A DNA stretch of 64,000 bases from Bombyx mori (GCF_030269925.1 NC_085108.1:5332001-5396000); one strand, 5' to 3'. Counted from the stretch's first letter, positions 45,161 through 55,800 are shown. Numbers and translations are program-made. Notes: generated from the sequence alone by a model not told the origin.

Positions 45161-48082
45161 TTAAGGTCCCTTTTCATCTTTTCCTATTCTGTCCTTAAAT
45201 ACACGCAACTTGTCGTGGAACACATCAAGATCGGGCATCACTGTGATAAGGGAATGATACTCATCAATTATTCTACGGAGAGGTGCCTGCCGTCCCAAAT
45301 TAGATTTTACAGGTGGGGTGTAGAAAATATATTTGAGTTTCCCGCGAGGATAGGTACGGGGAACCCTTAAAGGCATGTTCTCTAGAAAGTAGCTGCACTG
45401 ATATTGACCGCTTACGACTTTGTGGAAGAAGGACATGTCCAATAAAAGTCTCCGTTCACGAAGAGAACACATTCGAAACCTAATTAGGCGCTCTTTGTAA
45501 GGATTTCTGTGCGAAAAACCGCTAGAATTATAAGCTAAATGCCTAGTGAACGCTCTTTGAATGCTCTCAACGCGTTGCGAATGCACGGCATAATACGGAT
45601 TCCATACAACGCTGGCGAACTCAAGATGACTGCGCACCAAGGTTTGGTAAAGCAAGATTTTGGTGCGCTGACGCCTAAATCCGCCCGAGTTACGTTTCAA
45701 AAATCCGAGCATTTGAGCTGCTTTTGTGACAGACTTGTTAATGTGCGAGGTGAATTTAAGTTGACTGTCAACTATCACGCCAAGATCTCGGATTTCGTTA
45801 ACTTCTGCCAGTGCTGTACCATCAAGCTTATATTCCGTAGCAAGTTGCTTTCTTTTTCTAGTAAATTTAATGTGAAAGCATTTATTTGCGTTGAGTGTCA
45901 TACTGTTACAGCGACACCATTGTAGGATCGCATCTAGGTCACTTTGCAATTGGCGACAGTCGACAACAGAAACTATGGTTTTGTATATCTTGAGGTCATC
46001 GGCAAATAGTGACACCTTACAGTGACTTACTTTATCGACTATGTCGTTAATAAAGATTATGAAAAGAAGGGGTCCCAAATGTGATCCCTGGGGCACACCG
46101 GTATCTGCAAAATAAGTTTTTGAGTTAAATCCATTTACAGACACCGACTGAGGTCTCTGTTGCAAGTAAGACTCGAACCATTTCAAAAGTGGGCCATCCA
46201 CACCGAACCCATACAATTTCCTCAAAAGAATTGAATGGTTAACTCGATCAAAAGCACTGCTAAAGTCGGTGTAGATGGCGTCAACCTGCCTGCCTGAGTC
46301 AACTTCATTAGACACATTGGAAATATAAGGGACCAAGTTAGTGACGATTGAGCGACCACGTCTAAAACCGTGCTGTGAATCTGAGATGCTACTGTCCACA
46401 AGCCGAAAGATTACAGGATAGACAATCGATTCAAATAGTTTAGAGAAGCAAGACAGGATGGAAATAGGGCGATAGTTTTTAACGTCAGAATTTTCTCCTT
46501 TCTTAAAGACTGGTACAATGCGCGCTTTTTTCCACTCGGACGGAAATGTCCCATCCGCTAATGATCGGTTAAATATTAAGGACAGAGGCAGAGCTACAGC
46601 AGAGCCGCATCTTTTCACAAATACCGGCGGAATCCCATCCGGGCCAGCACCCTTCGCAGAGTCGATCTTTTTGATCGCTTTAAGCACCTCAATTTCTTCG
46701 ATAGCCAATGAACACAACATCCGTTGTGGGGACCCGCAGCACTGAGATTCAAGCGTAAAGTTATCCGGAGGCGTTGAGCTGGGCAAGTAAATTGAGGCAA
46801 AATGTTCTGCAAAAAGATTCACAATGTCAGGGCCTGTTTTTACTACCTGATCTTTCAAATTCATAGATGCAGGTATGGATGAGTCACTACCTCTTTTATG
46901 TTTAATAAAGCTCCAGAAAAGCTTAGGGTTTTTAGGGATATTAGCTTCGATGTTATTCCTATAATCTGAATAGCATTTATCGTACATTGTGTGGCATCTA
47001 GAGCGGAGCAGACGGTATTCAATTTCGTCTCTAGGGTTTCTGTATTTTTTGAACCTTTTCCGAATTTTTTCCTTTTCTTGTAATAGTTTGATGAAGGAGG
47101 TGCTGAACCATTTAGGGAACTTAGATTTATTAAGGGTTTGTTTCGGCACATATTCTTCTAAGAGATCGTCCACTATTTTGTAAAATTTTATCAGCATTAA
47201 ATCAATATTTTCACAGCCCGATAACTTTGTTTGCCAATCAACACCTTTCAGATTTTTAACTATGGATGGATAATCTGCTCTATAGAAGTTATATCTAGGC
47301 TTGCATTTGGGCTTAAGATAGACAAGTTTATTGTAGGGCAAATTCAACAGTAGATTAGGATGCTGCTTATAAAATTTGCTCAGCTCGCTCGAAGGGCTCA
47401 CAACATATGCATCTCGGCAGCTGGTTATAACCAAATCTAAAAACCTGTTGTCACTATTTGCAATTGCATTGACTTGAAAGAGATTGTTAATGAAAACAAA
47501 GTCAGTAATAGAATGTCCCAGAGGAGAGTTATGGTTTGAGGGTACCATATAATTACTATCCTTATGAGGGTCCCAACTAATAAAACCCAAGTTAAAATCA
47601 CCTAAAATAACAAGATCATCGGCCCGATCGGCAATGTTATCTGCGCTATCTAAAAAATACTTGAGAGTTTCGGTTTTAACTGGTGGAGGAAGATATACAA
47701 CGCATATAGCAAGCTTCCTAGTACTTGAGCCAATGTTAATATGCAAAGTGACCCACAAGTCCTCCACATTTGTTTCCCAACTCTTGACACGAGCAGACGG
47801 TATGTCCCTAGAAACAGCTAAGAGCACCCCACCGCCGTCTTTTTTAGAATTACCACTGCTTGATCGGTCCCGGCGATAAACAATGTATCTATCATCGATC
47901 AGTTCGTGATTAGAAATATTTGAGTTGAGCCAGGTTTCAGTAAATGCAATAATCTTATAATTCAACGTCAGAATATTTTTTGAAACCTCGTTAGTCTTAG
48001 TTCTAAGGCCCTGCACATTCTGGTAGTATATGTCAAGCATTGCGATCATCAAATACACCAATTCATTATTAGCAAAATACAT
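45161..48082 (-). CDS. LINE ORF2: endonuclease / reverse transcriptase
   Basis: 973 codons from the first ATG, 7 bases after the ORF1 stop. Residues 1-230 are an apurinic-type endonuclease (FTETWL, VILGDFNLGFISWD). RT motifs follow: ENSDVKNYRPISILSCFSKL, SQHGFRRGRS, AIYTDFSSAFDRVNHSIL, GVPQGSHLGPLLFIIFINDI, and SLFADDLKIY, the catalytic FADD box at about residue 700. A C-terminal LGVIVDSQLKFTSHI and SHLEFASVVWNPYY region completes it. The protein nicks DNA and primes reverse transcription of the element RNA. One oddity: near the end of the endonuclease (YKQHPNLL) a Tyr stands where relatives usually have the Asp of the SDH-type motif (DKHHP), so endonuclease activity is in doubt. The short + strand frames over this gene are shadows. 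Confidence 0.93.
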   Translation of the reverse strand: MYFANNELVYLMIAMLDIYYQNVQGLRTKTNEVSKNILTLNYKIIAFTETWLNSNISNHELIDDRYIVYRRDRSSSGNSKKDGGGVLLAVSRDIPSARVKSWETNVEDLWVTLHINIGSSTRKLAICVVYLPPPVKTETLKYFLDSADNIADRADDLVILGDFNLGFISWDPHKDSNYMVPSNHNSPLGHSITDFVFINNLFQVNAIANSDNRFLDLVITSCRDAYVVSPSSELSKFYKQHPNLLLNLPYNKLVYLKPKCKPRYNFYRADYPSIVKNLKGVDWQTKLSGCENIDLMLIKFYKIVDDLLEEYVPKQTLNKSKFPKWFSTSFIKLLQEKEKIRKRFKKYRNPRDEIEYRLLRSRCHTMYDKCYSDYRNNIEANIPKNPKLFWSFIKHKRGSDSSIPASMNLKDQVVKTGPDIVNLFAEHFASIYLPSSTPPDNFTLESQCCGSPQRMLCSLAIEEIEVLKAIKKIDSAKGAGPDGIPPVFVKRCGSAVALPLSLIFNRSLADGTFPSEWKKARIVPVFKKGENSDVKNYRPISILSCFSKLFESIVYPVIFRLVDSSISDSQHGFRRGRSIVTNLVPYISNVSNEVDSGRQVDAIYTDFSSAFDRVNHSILLRKLYGFGVDGPLLKWFESYLQQRPQSVSVNGFNSKTYFADTGVPQGSHLGPLLFIIFINDIVDKVSHCKVSLFADDLKIYKTIVSVVDCRQLQSDLDAILQWCRCNSMTLNANKCFHIKFTRKRKQLATEYKLDGTALAEVNEIRDLGVIVDSQLKFTSHINKSVTKAAQMLGFLKRNSGGFRRQRTKILLYQTLVRSHLEFASVVWNPYYAVHSQRVESIQRAFTRHLAYNSSGFSHRNPYKERLIRFRMCSLRERRLLLDMSFFHKVVSGQYQCSYFLENMPLRVPRTYPRGKLKYIFYTPPVKSNLGRQAPLRRIIDEYHSLITVMPDLDVFHDKLRVFKDRIGKDEKGP

Positions 48083-48089
48083 TAACAAC

Positions 48090-49319
48090 TTATACTAAAA
48101 GCTTAAGACTATCCACATTTTTAATTGCTATAGCTTGATGTTCCACTGTTTTCCGAGCAAAAATTCGCCCATTGCGAACCCATACAAATTTATAAGACAT
48201 TTCCCGGGCTTTTATACGAGTTGCAGCGTGGAGCGATTTAAGTGCCGGAGTCAAATGTTCCGAAACGTAGACAGGGCTTACAGTTCCTCCAATTCCAAGA
48301 TGCTGTGTACAAAGCTTCTTCTCGGGATCCTTATGATTAAATTTACTGACCGCGGCCAAAATGCTATCACGGGAACGAGGACTGCGTAGCTTAACAATCA
48401 CTGGCCGAGGACGTGGATTGTCATTACTAATTTTAGCAACTCTGATAGCACGTTGGATATCTTCGTTAGTGAGCGGATTTTCAATAACTTTGGATAATTG
48501 AATGACGGTAGTGACCAAATTCTCAGATCGACTTTCCGGGATACCATTTATTTCAATATTTGATTCTCTCATATGTAGTTCAACAACGTTCAGCCTAGCA
48601 GTGAGATCTCTAATGGTTGTTTTAAGCCTCTCGTTATCACATTTTAGTTCAGTGATAGTTGAAGTTTCACTTTCGAATTTAGATTTCATCTCTTCATACT
48701 TTGTGCTCATAAATTCAAGAGAGTCTCGGAAACCATCTATCTTGTCGAGCACATTTTTAAACTCGGTCACTACAATTTTTTTAATGGTGGTGTTCAAGGC
48801 GGTAGATATTTCCTGTTGTAGAATCCCACGTAGCCTATTTTCAGTAACATAATTAGGTTCCAGGAGTTGTGACGATCGCGGCAGCGGCTCAAGAGATGGT
48901 TGCGGTTGCAATTTCGGCGGCGACTTCTGAGATGATTGCGTTGCTGCTTTCTGTGATGGCTTTGGCGGTAATTTCTGCTGCTGTTTCTGCAGTGGCCTCT
49001 GCGATGGTTTCGGTGATGATTTCGTGGGCCTTTTGCGGACAGTGACATTGGATTGTCCCTGTACATCCTCTTCTTGACTTTTTGTGTCCGAGTATGGAGT
49101 CGAACGCACAGGAGTGTTAATGTTGCCAGTTTTTGGCTCCTTGCTGCAGCATTCAGGACACTTCCATGACGCTTTATGTTTAGCGTCCATTAGCTCATAA
49201 TCAAAGGAGGCAACATTTGCACAAACAAGGTCATATTTAGCCTTACATCTGCAGCATCCAAGACAAGGGTCGCCGCCGAGAACATCACGACATCCAGAAC
49301 ATTCATCAATCGATGCCAT
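48090..49319 (-). CDS. LINE ORF1: PHD-like finger, coiled coil, FP25-like domain
   Basis: 409 codons from MASIDECSGC. Residues 5-55 are Cys-rich (CSGC, CLGCCRC, CANV, WKCPECC), a PHD-like zinc finger. Residues about 75-150 are Pro/Gln/Lys/Ser-rich with repeated KPSQK units. A coiled coil follows at about 170-250 (FKNVLDKIDGFRDSLEFMST). Then comes MRESNIEINGIPESRSENLV and RPVIVKLRSPRSRD, a fold shared by LINE ORF1 proteins and the baculovirus FP25 family. ORF1 proteins bind element RNA and form the transposition particle. ORF1 ends 7 bases before the ORF2 ATG in a different frame, so ORF2 is probably reached by termination-reinitiation. Confidence 0.88.
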   Translation of the reverse strand: MASIDECSGCRDVLGGDPCLGCCRCKAKYDLVCANVASFDYELMDAKHKASWKCPECCSKEPKTGNINTPVRSTPYSDTKSQEEDVQGQSNVTVRKRPTKSSPKPSQRPLQKQQQKLPPKPSQKAATQSSQKSPPKLQPQPSLEPLPRSSQLLEPNYVTENRLRGILQQEISTALNTTIKKIVVTEFKNVLDKIDGFRDSLEFMSTKYEEMKSKFESETSTITELKCDNERLKTTIRDLTARLNVVELHMRESNIEINGIPESRSENLVTTVIQLSKVIENPLTNEDIQRAIRVAKISNDNPRPRPVIVKLRSPRSRDSILAAVSKFNHKDPEKKLCTQHLGIGGTVSPVYVSEHLTPALKSLHAATRIKAREMSYKFVWVRNGRIFARKTVEHQAIAIKNVDSLKLLV

Positions 49320-50102
49320 TGCGGTTAGGTTGTTTGAAAATAACAATATATAAGAAAAGAAAAAAGAAAAGAAGAACCCAAAAAGTCAATGTCAATAGTG
49401 AGATTCGAACCGGCGCCACACCGCGCACAATTGTACGACCCGGCCGTTTCTAAATATGGGCTATTAGTATATTACAAATTACGGTGAAAAACAGTTCTAT
49501 TAGTGGCAAGTTTATACGCAGAAATAATGCAGTGACAAGGTAGATTTAAAAATTTAGTAATTTGCAATATCACTTTGTTTGAGTCTCACTCTTCCACTGA
49601 TTCCAATCAATCACCACTATTATCTTGCACACAAATGTTAAAGTCAGCCACAATTCATCAATTTATTTAACAATAGACACAGTTTCAAAGCTTGATATTA
49701 CACCGTTTACACAAACATCCAAGTCTAGGATAAGTGAATTGAAAATTTTAAAGTGTTCTATGATTGTTCTAAGTGTTCCGTTAAATATTTCTCATATAGA
49801 ATGTCCACAATTCTTCTTTTCTTCAAATTCGACTTGCGGAAAGTATTCGGCGATAAGCAAATTTCGTCTTCATCAAGTATTGTAGGTATATAAATTAAGA
49901 ATAAGCAGTGAATTAATTTAGTGCGTAGCCGTTTTTCTCGATGTGAGTATTTATTTCCAGGTATCTCAAGCACATACCGTACTGGATGGAATAATTTTAA
50001 ACGGTTATTTATAAATGTTGTTAACTTATTGTAATGATTATACGTGCGCGCGCTAAGAGACGTCCGTACAGGTCAATTCACAATTCACTTTTTTTATCTT
50101 AT

Positions 50103-52545
50103 AAAAATATTGTCTTGGCTGGCGATATAAACATTGATATTTTCGAGAAAAATATCGATTCGCGTTCTCACGACTATCTCACGTTGCTAACTTATCACGG
50201 AATGTTACCTGCACACGAACTCCCGACCAGATTAAATCGATCATGCCTTGACCATATTATTTTAAAATCAGAAAACCATGCTTGTTGTTTGGTTGCTGAT
50301 ACGTCACTGACCGACCACGACACGACACTTCTATTTCTTCATACCTCAAGCCAGTATAATAATTTAACTCAAAATAATAAAACAAGAAAATTTATTGACT
50401 ATGACAAAATTAATGAAAAATTACTTCAAATTGATTTTTCCCTTTTATACAACTCCACTGACGCTAACGTAGCTACTAATTATTTTATTAACACTCTTAA
50501 TACCATAATTCTTGAAAACACGAGTCTAAAAGTTGTACCACATCGCAAAAGGCTCAGAAAATTGTGGATGACTCCGGGGCTTCTGAGATGCCTCCGAAAC
50601 CGGGACAACTTACACAAAAAATTGAAAAAATATCCTAACAATGAAGTTCTTCAATTAACTTTTAAAAGATATAGGAACTACTGTACATCACTTTTAAAAA
50701 GCGCTAAGAGCAATTATGATAGGGCCCAAATAAAAAATGCTCAAAACAATAATAAGAAGCTTTGGGAAACGATTAAAACTATAACACATACCAAAAAACA
50801 AAATACCCATGCGAACGACCTTCTCACACACGCAGGACCCGCAAACTCTATTAATACGGTCAACCATTACTTTGCCAATATCGGTAGTTCACTAGCTCTA
50901 AATATTCATGCAAAAAAAACACACTCAAAAGTACCTATATTGTTTTCTCATTTAAGAACTTTTGCTATGCTGGAAACTCACCAATCCGAGATAGAAACCC
51001 TAATAAATAGCCTCAGAACAGACTGTGCCACTGGATCGGATAATATCTCTGGGATAATTCTAAAAAAAATTTAAACACATCCTTCTAGCTCCAGTTACGT
51101 TTTTATGTAATCTGGCTATTTCTACTGGAGTCTTTCCCGACGTTTTTAAGCTTGCAGTAGTTCATCCGATCTATAAGAGTACGGGGGACCGACGTCTGCC
51201 GAACAATTACATACCTATTTCTATTCTGCCAACCCTCTCAAAAATTCTGGAAAAAATTATGAACCATAGACTCATAAAATTTTTAGACAAATACAACCTT
51301 CTCTCCCCCTCTCAATATGGTTTCCGCTCTGGTATATCGACTAGCGATGCAGTTTTAAACTTAACTAATGAAATTGTCACAAAACTAGATAAAAAGAACA
51401 AAGTAATTGGTATATTCTTGGACTTAGCTAAAGCCTTCGACACGATTTCTATCCCAACTCTCATAACTAAGCTTGAAGCCGTTGGGCTGAGAGGCAATCA
51501 GCTTTCTCTTTTCAGGAGTTACCTTACGGGCAGACGACAATGTGTCAAAATCAGTGACGAACTCCCTATAGCATATGGAGTGCCACAGGGCAGTATTCTC
51601 GGCCCTACCCTATTTTTAATATATATAAATGACCTATGTCAACTAAATATCACAAACGGGTCTATTTACACCTATGCTGACGATACTGCTCTCGTATTTC
51701 ATGGCAGTTCTTGGGAGGCAGCTTTTAGTTTTGCTCAATGTGGCCTGAACACCGTAACTGACTGGCTGTCTAAAAATCTACTGACACTGAACGTGGATAA
51801 AACTAAGTACGTCACTTTTTCCCTGTCTACGCGTGGTAAAATATCATCTTCGCCTTTTCCACTTATAGCCCACTCCTGTAACGCTCTTGGACAAACTGCC
51901 CGCGGTTGCCCCTCCCTTGCCAGGACAAATTGCATTAGGTATCTGGGTATACAGATCGATGACCTATTATCCTTTCATTCCCATATTGACGTTCTGTCGT
52001 CCAGATTACGCAAACTCACTTACATTTTTAAAAATCTGCGTCATGTTACCGACAGGAACGTACTTACACTCGTTTATTTAGCGCTCTGTCGATCAGTCAC
52101 TCAGTACTGCATAGTGGCATGGGGCGGGTCTTCCAAAACACACTTTTTAAAACTTGAACGTGCCCTAGAGATGTATTTTAAAAGTTGGATGGCGGCTCCC
52201 TTGTAGGTTTCCTACAAATGATCTTTACAAAACCTGTAAAGTCCTTTCTGTCCGTAAATTATTTATTCTTAATTTTATTATGACTACACACTCGAAAACT
52301 CCATACGATCCGACATTGCTGGTAAGTCAGCGGCGCGGGCATGGTGTGCGTCCCACAACACTTGTTTCTACATCGTTAGCTCAACGCTTTTATGGCTTCC
52401 TAAGTAGCTTCATATACAATAAAATCAATAAGCTGATCAATATATACCCCATGACACAGACCCAATGCAAACATGCACTAACAAATTGGCTTCACGACCT
52501 AGACTACGAGCAAACAGAGAATTTACTCCAGACTGTGAAGTAATC
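50103..52545 (+). pseudogene. Older LINE, remainder of endonuclease and RT
   Basis: Continues from 44848. It opens KNIVLAGDINIDIFEKNIDS and LTDHDTTLLFLH (the endonuclease SDH-type site appears as TDH). A linker reads RKLWMTPGLLRCLRNRDNLH. In an A-run near 51058-51066 one extra base ends the frame; the RT goes on in another frame with LLAPVTFLCNLAISTGVFPD, then NNYIPISILPTLSKILEKIM, SQYGFRSGISTSDAV, GIFLDLAKAFDTIS, YGVPQGSILGPTLFLIYIND and YTYADDTALVF. A third shift near 52200 leads to FPTNDLYKTCKVLSVRKLFI and ends ENLLQTVK at 52543. The first 18-20 codons of the open frame starting at 50034 belong to the nested LINE. At least three frameshifts: inactive. Confidence 0.9.
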
Positions 52546-52899
52546 TGCTTTTTGTTTTCGAGCCCAATTAAGCAAATAATTATTTATACCTATGTATAAT
52601 AGCCGGCAAACTTCTTGAGCATTTGTTGACGTAGTGGGGGTAAGTTTGCGCATGGTACACTCACGTGCAAAAACATTATTTACTCTGCGTCATAATGCTA
52701 TTAAATTATTAAAATCAACATATGTATTTATTTATATATTTATTAGAACATCAACAAAAAATATAGGTTAATAATTGTAATAATTTAATCTTGGGGTAAA
52801 ATAGATACATATTCCTTCTATTAAGTCAAAACTAGAGCTGTTGCCAGGTCTTCGTTCAGTTGAAGCGAAGCTGGTATTTGTAATTTTTTTTTCGTTATC
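52546..52899. other. 3' UTR of older LINE and flank
   Basis: AT-rich, no coding signal. The boundary between the LINE 3' end and the next element, near 52640, is not clear. Confidence 0.4.
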
Positions 52900-53600
52900 A
52901 TAATCTTAACCATTATCATCATCACTGTTTTCATCACCCGAGTCGCCATCATCGTGATAAGTCGACATAGGGCTCATCGGTGTAGTTTACGACTCGGTCG
53001 GTTCGATCTTCTTTTTTGTCTATAATTAATTATTTTTTGAAGATATTCGATTCGTAGTAATCGAATGTTACTTTTTTCAATTACCAGCTTCCGATTATTT
53101 TCTGTTTTTTTTTTCCATCTGAAGCCTAGCTCTTTCATAATTCGTCGTAAGCTTCATTCCGAGCCATTAAAATGTATATCTTCTTTAAAATTTTCGAAGC
53201 CTTTCTACGGTACGGAGTTTCGCTGCTTGTTATGTAGTTATTATGATTACATCTTTTTATTACAGATTGAACGAAACTATCCATTCCGGTAACTTTCTTC
53301 TTCCCTGGTCTTTTCTTACCCGGAGTCCCAAGCACGACGAGCAAGCCAGAGCCTTTAGCTTCGTTAATAATGCACCTAACAGTACTCACTGATGTTTTTG
53401 TTGCTTCCGAAGTCTGTTTTACTTTTTCCATAATATTATTCTTCCCCTGTTTTATAATGAAGCAATATACGTCGTACACAATTTTTCTACCCTTTCTTTT
53501 GAATACTACACCAGTCTGTCGCGGCATAGTGTATTTTTGATAAAAAATCAACAAACACTCAACAAATAGCAATGGCAACAAAGTCAACAAGCAATTATAA
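52900..53600 (-). pseudogene. Internally deleted Tc1/IS630-type transposase gene
   Basis: The N-terminal part on the - strand, MPRQTGVVFKRKGRKIVYDV, YCFIIKQGKNNIMEKVKQTS and EATKTSVSTVRCIINEAKGS, is the helix-turn-helix end of a moth DDE transposase (DDE_3 type). It is followed by basic GTPGKKRPGKKKVTGMDSFV, then VIKRCNHNNYITSSE before the frame ends. About 52905-53010 an acidic piece YHDDGDSGDENSDDDNG before a stop resembles the C-terminus of the same protein class. The catalytic centre is missing, so this is a deletion derivative. Confidence 0.65.
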
Positions 53601-53619
53601 CAAATAACTTAACGATTAA

Positions 53620-53830
53620 TAACGATAGACTTTTCACTGTACGCAAGCGTACTTTTGGGAGCAAGCGGAACGAGGGCGCGGTGCGGGACGCAAGGTTCGA
53701 CTGATCTACCAATAACGCGCTCGATACGATTTCCCCTGCCGTCGCGCCTCACCCTCACCACCAAAGTGATCTAAAATTCGGTTCTGCGCAGTCAAGGTCA
53801 TTTGCTCACGATGTTTGCCGGTTACTATAA
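53620..53830 (-). other. Possible retroelement scrap beside microsatellite
   Basis: On the - strand the frame reads VTGKHREQMTLTAQNRILDH and FGGEGEARRQGKSYRARYW before a stop. It looks like coding sequence from a decayed element but I recognise no family. Confidence 0.3.
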
Positions 53831-53861
53831 TAGTAATAATAAACACGCATAGATGCAGATA

Positions 53862-54064
53862 CTCACACATACACAATACAACATGCATGCGCGCACACGC
53901 CCACATATACACACACTCACACACACACACACACACACACCAACACACACCCACACACACACATACATACACACACACACACACACACACGCGCGCGCGC
54001 GCACACACACACACACCCACACACAACCCAAATACACACACATTCACACACGCACACACACGTA
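53862..54064. repeat. (CA)n microsatellite, ~200 bp
   Basis: Imperfect CA repeat with CG-containing interruptions, including a CGCGCGCGCGCG block at about 53990-54001. Long frames on both strands through it are repeat artefacts. Confidence 0.95.
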
Positions 54065-54149
54065 AAATGACCTTAAAATATAACACCTAATGATCTCTCA
54101 ACACTAGTCCGCAGCATCTGTTCACGACTTAACCTAACCTAATCTATCT

Positions 54150-54325
54150 TAAGAAGGAGGGAGCCTGGAGATCAGTAATACAGGTCTTTGAACCTAGTAC
54201 AGACTTCAGCTCTTTCAAAGGCTTACAAAATAAATTATAAGGTTAATTTATTTCCATTTCAATTTGTATGTACCTTGTACCTTTAAGAGAGAAATAAATA
54301 AATTATTATTATTATTATTATTAAT
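54150..54325 (+). repeat. LINE 3' UTR with (TTA)n tail
   Basis: AAGAAGGAGGGAGCCTGGAG, then TACCTTGTACCTTTAAGAGAG, AAATAAATAAA and a TTA repeat: a LINE 3' terminus. Confidence 0.6.
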
Positions 54326-54345
54326 TATATTGACATTATCCATTA

Positions 54346-55076
54346 TCTATATATTAATACGAAAAGTAAAAACTTTGTATCCCTTTTTACGAAAATTGCG
54401 CGGACGGAGGAGTATGAAATTTTCCACGCTTATAGAGAATATAGAGAAGGAGTGCAGAATGTTAATATATTTTTTAATTATGCATAAAAAATACATGAAA
54501 TCAATAAATTAAAATATTACACACACTACGCACACATTACACACGTATTTGACGCACACACGCACACATACTATTTGTTTATTGTCAAACTTTTCTTATT
54601 ATTCATAGTCTGTGTTCAAATTGAAAATAGGTTAAATATTGTTTGTATTTATTAATATTTACCTAAAGTGTAGTCTTAGCGAAATCTGTGATTATAGGAG
54701 TATAATATAACTATATAAATATAAAAATATATATAAAAATAACTGGTGGTAGGACCTCTTGTGAGTCCGCGCGGGTAGGTACCACCGCCCTGCCTATTTC
54801 TGCCGTGAAGCAGTAATGCGTTTCGGTTCGAAGGGTGGGATAGCCGTTGTAACTATACTGAGATCTTAGAACTTATATCTCAAGGTGGGTGGCGCATTTA
54901 CTTTGTAGATGTCCATGGGCTCCAGTAACCACTTAATATCAGGTGGGCTCGTCGACCCATCTAAGCAATAAAAAAAATAATAATAATAATAGTCTTTGAC
55001 AATAGAGTCATAATAGTGTACAAACTTATAATTTCAATTAATTATAGTCGAATTTCGACTACCGTGGGACCACTAG
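54346..55076 (+). mobile_element. Helitron family B interrupted by Bm1
   Basis: TCTATATATTAATACGAAAAG at 54346; after a Bm1 copy (54743-54970) it resumes with AGTCTTTGACAATAGAGTCATAA and ends in hairpin GTCGAATTTCGAC and CTAG at 55073-55076, before T. Confidence 0.85.
54743..54970 (+). repeat. Bm1 SINE, 5'-truncated
   Basis: ACTGGTGGTAGGACCTCTTG to ACCCATCTAAGCAATAAAAAAA, nested in a Helitron and therefore younger than it. Confidence 0.9.
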
Positions 55077-55409
55077 TATCATTAACAACCCAGTTGCGTG
55101 TCCTAAAAGCCGGCTTCTGCGAGCATTCGTATGTAAAACAACATAGCTTGCTTAGAAAAAATTGTTAGGCGGTTACTAATTACACGGGAAATTAATTACT
55201 TTCATGTTTTCTGTGAATTTGCTCGATAAGATAACTAAGTTTACAAATAGAACGGTTCGTGTCGCGCAAAAATGTAGTCGAATCTATATTTTTAATTTTT
55301 TAATGACGTCGACAAGTGACGAACTAGATTCCTGTGCTACCTATGAAGTAAGGTGGTAGGTAGGTGGAGTAGGAATGGTGTCTACTATTTAAATTTCCTA
55401 CTTTATCGG

Positions 55410-55800
55410 CACTGCTTCACGGCAGAAATAGGCAGGGTTGTGGTAGCTACCCGTTCGGACTCACAAGACGTCCTACCACCTTTTTTTTTATTTTTTTTAT
55501 TGCTTAGATGGGTGGACGAGCTCACAGTCCACCTGGTGTTAAGTGGTTACTGGAGCCCATAGACATCCACAACGTAAATGCGCCACCCACCTTGAGATAC
55601 AAGTTCTAAGGTCTCAAGTATAGTTACAACGGCTGCCTCACCCTTCAAACCGAAACGCATTACTGCTTCACGGCAGAAATAGGCATGGTGGTGGTAACCA
55701 CCCGCGCGGACTCACAAGAGGTCCTACCACCAGTAATTACGCAAATTATAATTTTGAGGGCTTGATTTTTATTAAACGATGTTATTCCTACACCGTGTTT
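55410..55800 (-). repeat. Two Bm1 copies in series, same orientation
   Basis: Positions 55410-55482 are the middle of a reverse Bm1 (CTGCTTCACGGCAGAAATAGG to GACGTCCTACCACC). At 55483 a poly(T) begins a second reverse Bm1 reaching GTTATTCCTACACCGTG. The second appears inserted into the first. Confidence 0.82.

Larger units (their letters stand above)
44849..50095 (-). mobile_element. Full-length two-ORF CR1/jockey-type LINE
   Basis: About 5.25 kb, flanked by ATCTTAT at 44842-44848 and 50096-50102, so both insertion boundaries are visible. From its 5' end (50095): about 776 bp of 5' UTR, ORF1 (49319-48090), ORF2 (48082-45161) and a 3' UTR ending in an (AAAT)n tail seen as ATTT repeats at 44849-44873. 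The tail is a simple repeat rather than poly(A), as in CR1-type elements. Both ORFs are uninterrupted. It sits inside the endonuclease coding region of an older + strand LINE. Confidence 0.9.

Noticed and set aside
53862..54064. Possible CRISPR-like or satellite array
   Set aside because: Simple CA repeat with no spacers; CRISPR is not expected in an insect nuclear genome and no repeat-spacer pattern exists anywhere in the window.
53706..54090. Long Cys/Val- and His/Thr-rich frames on both strands
   Set aside because: Products of the CA/TG microsatellite; only the ~40 residues at the - strand end differ, and these match nothing I know.
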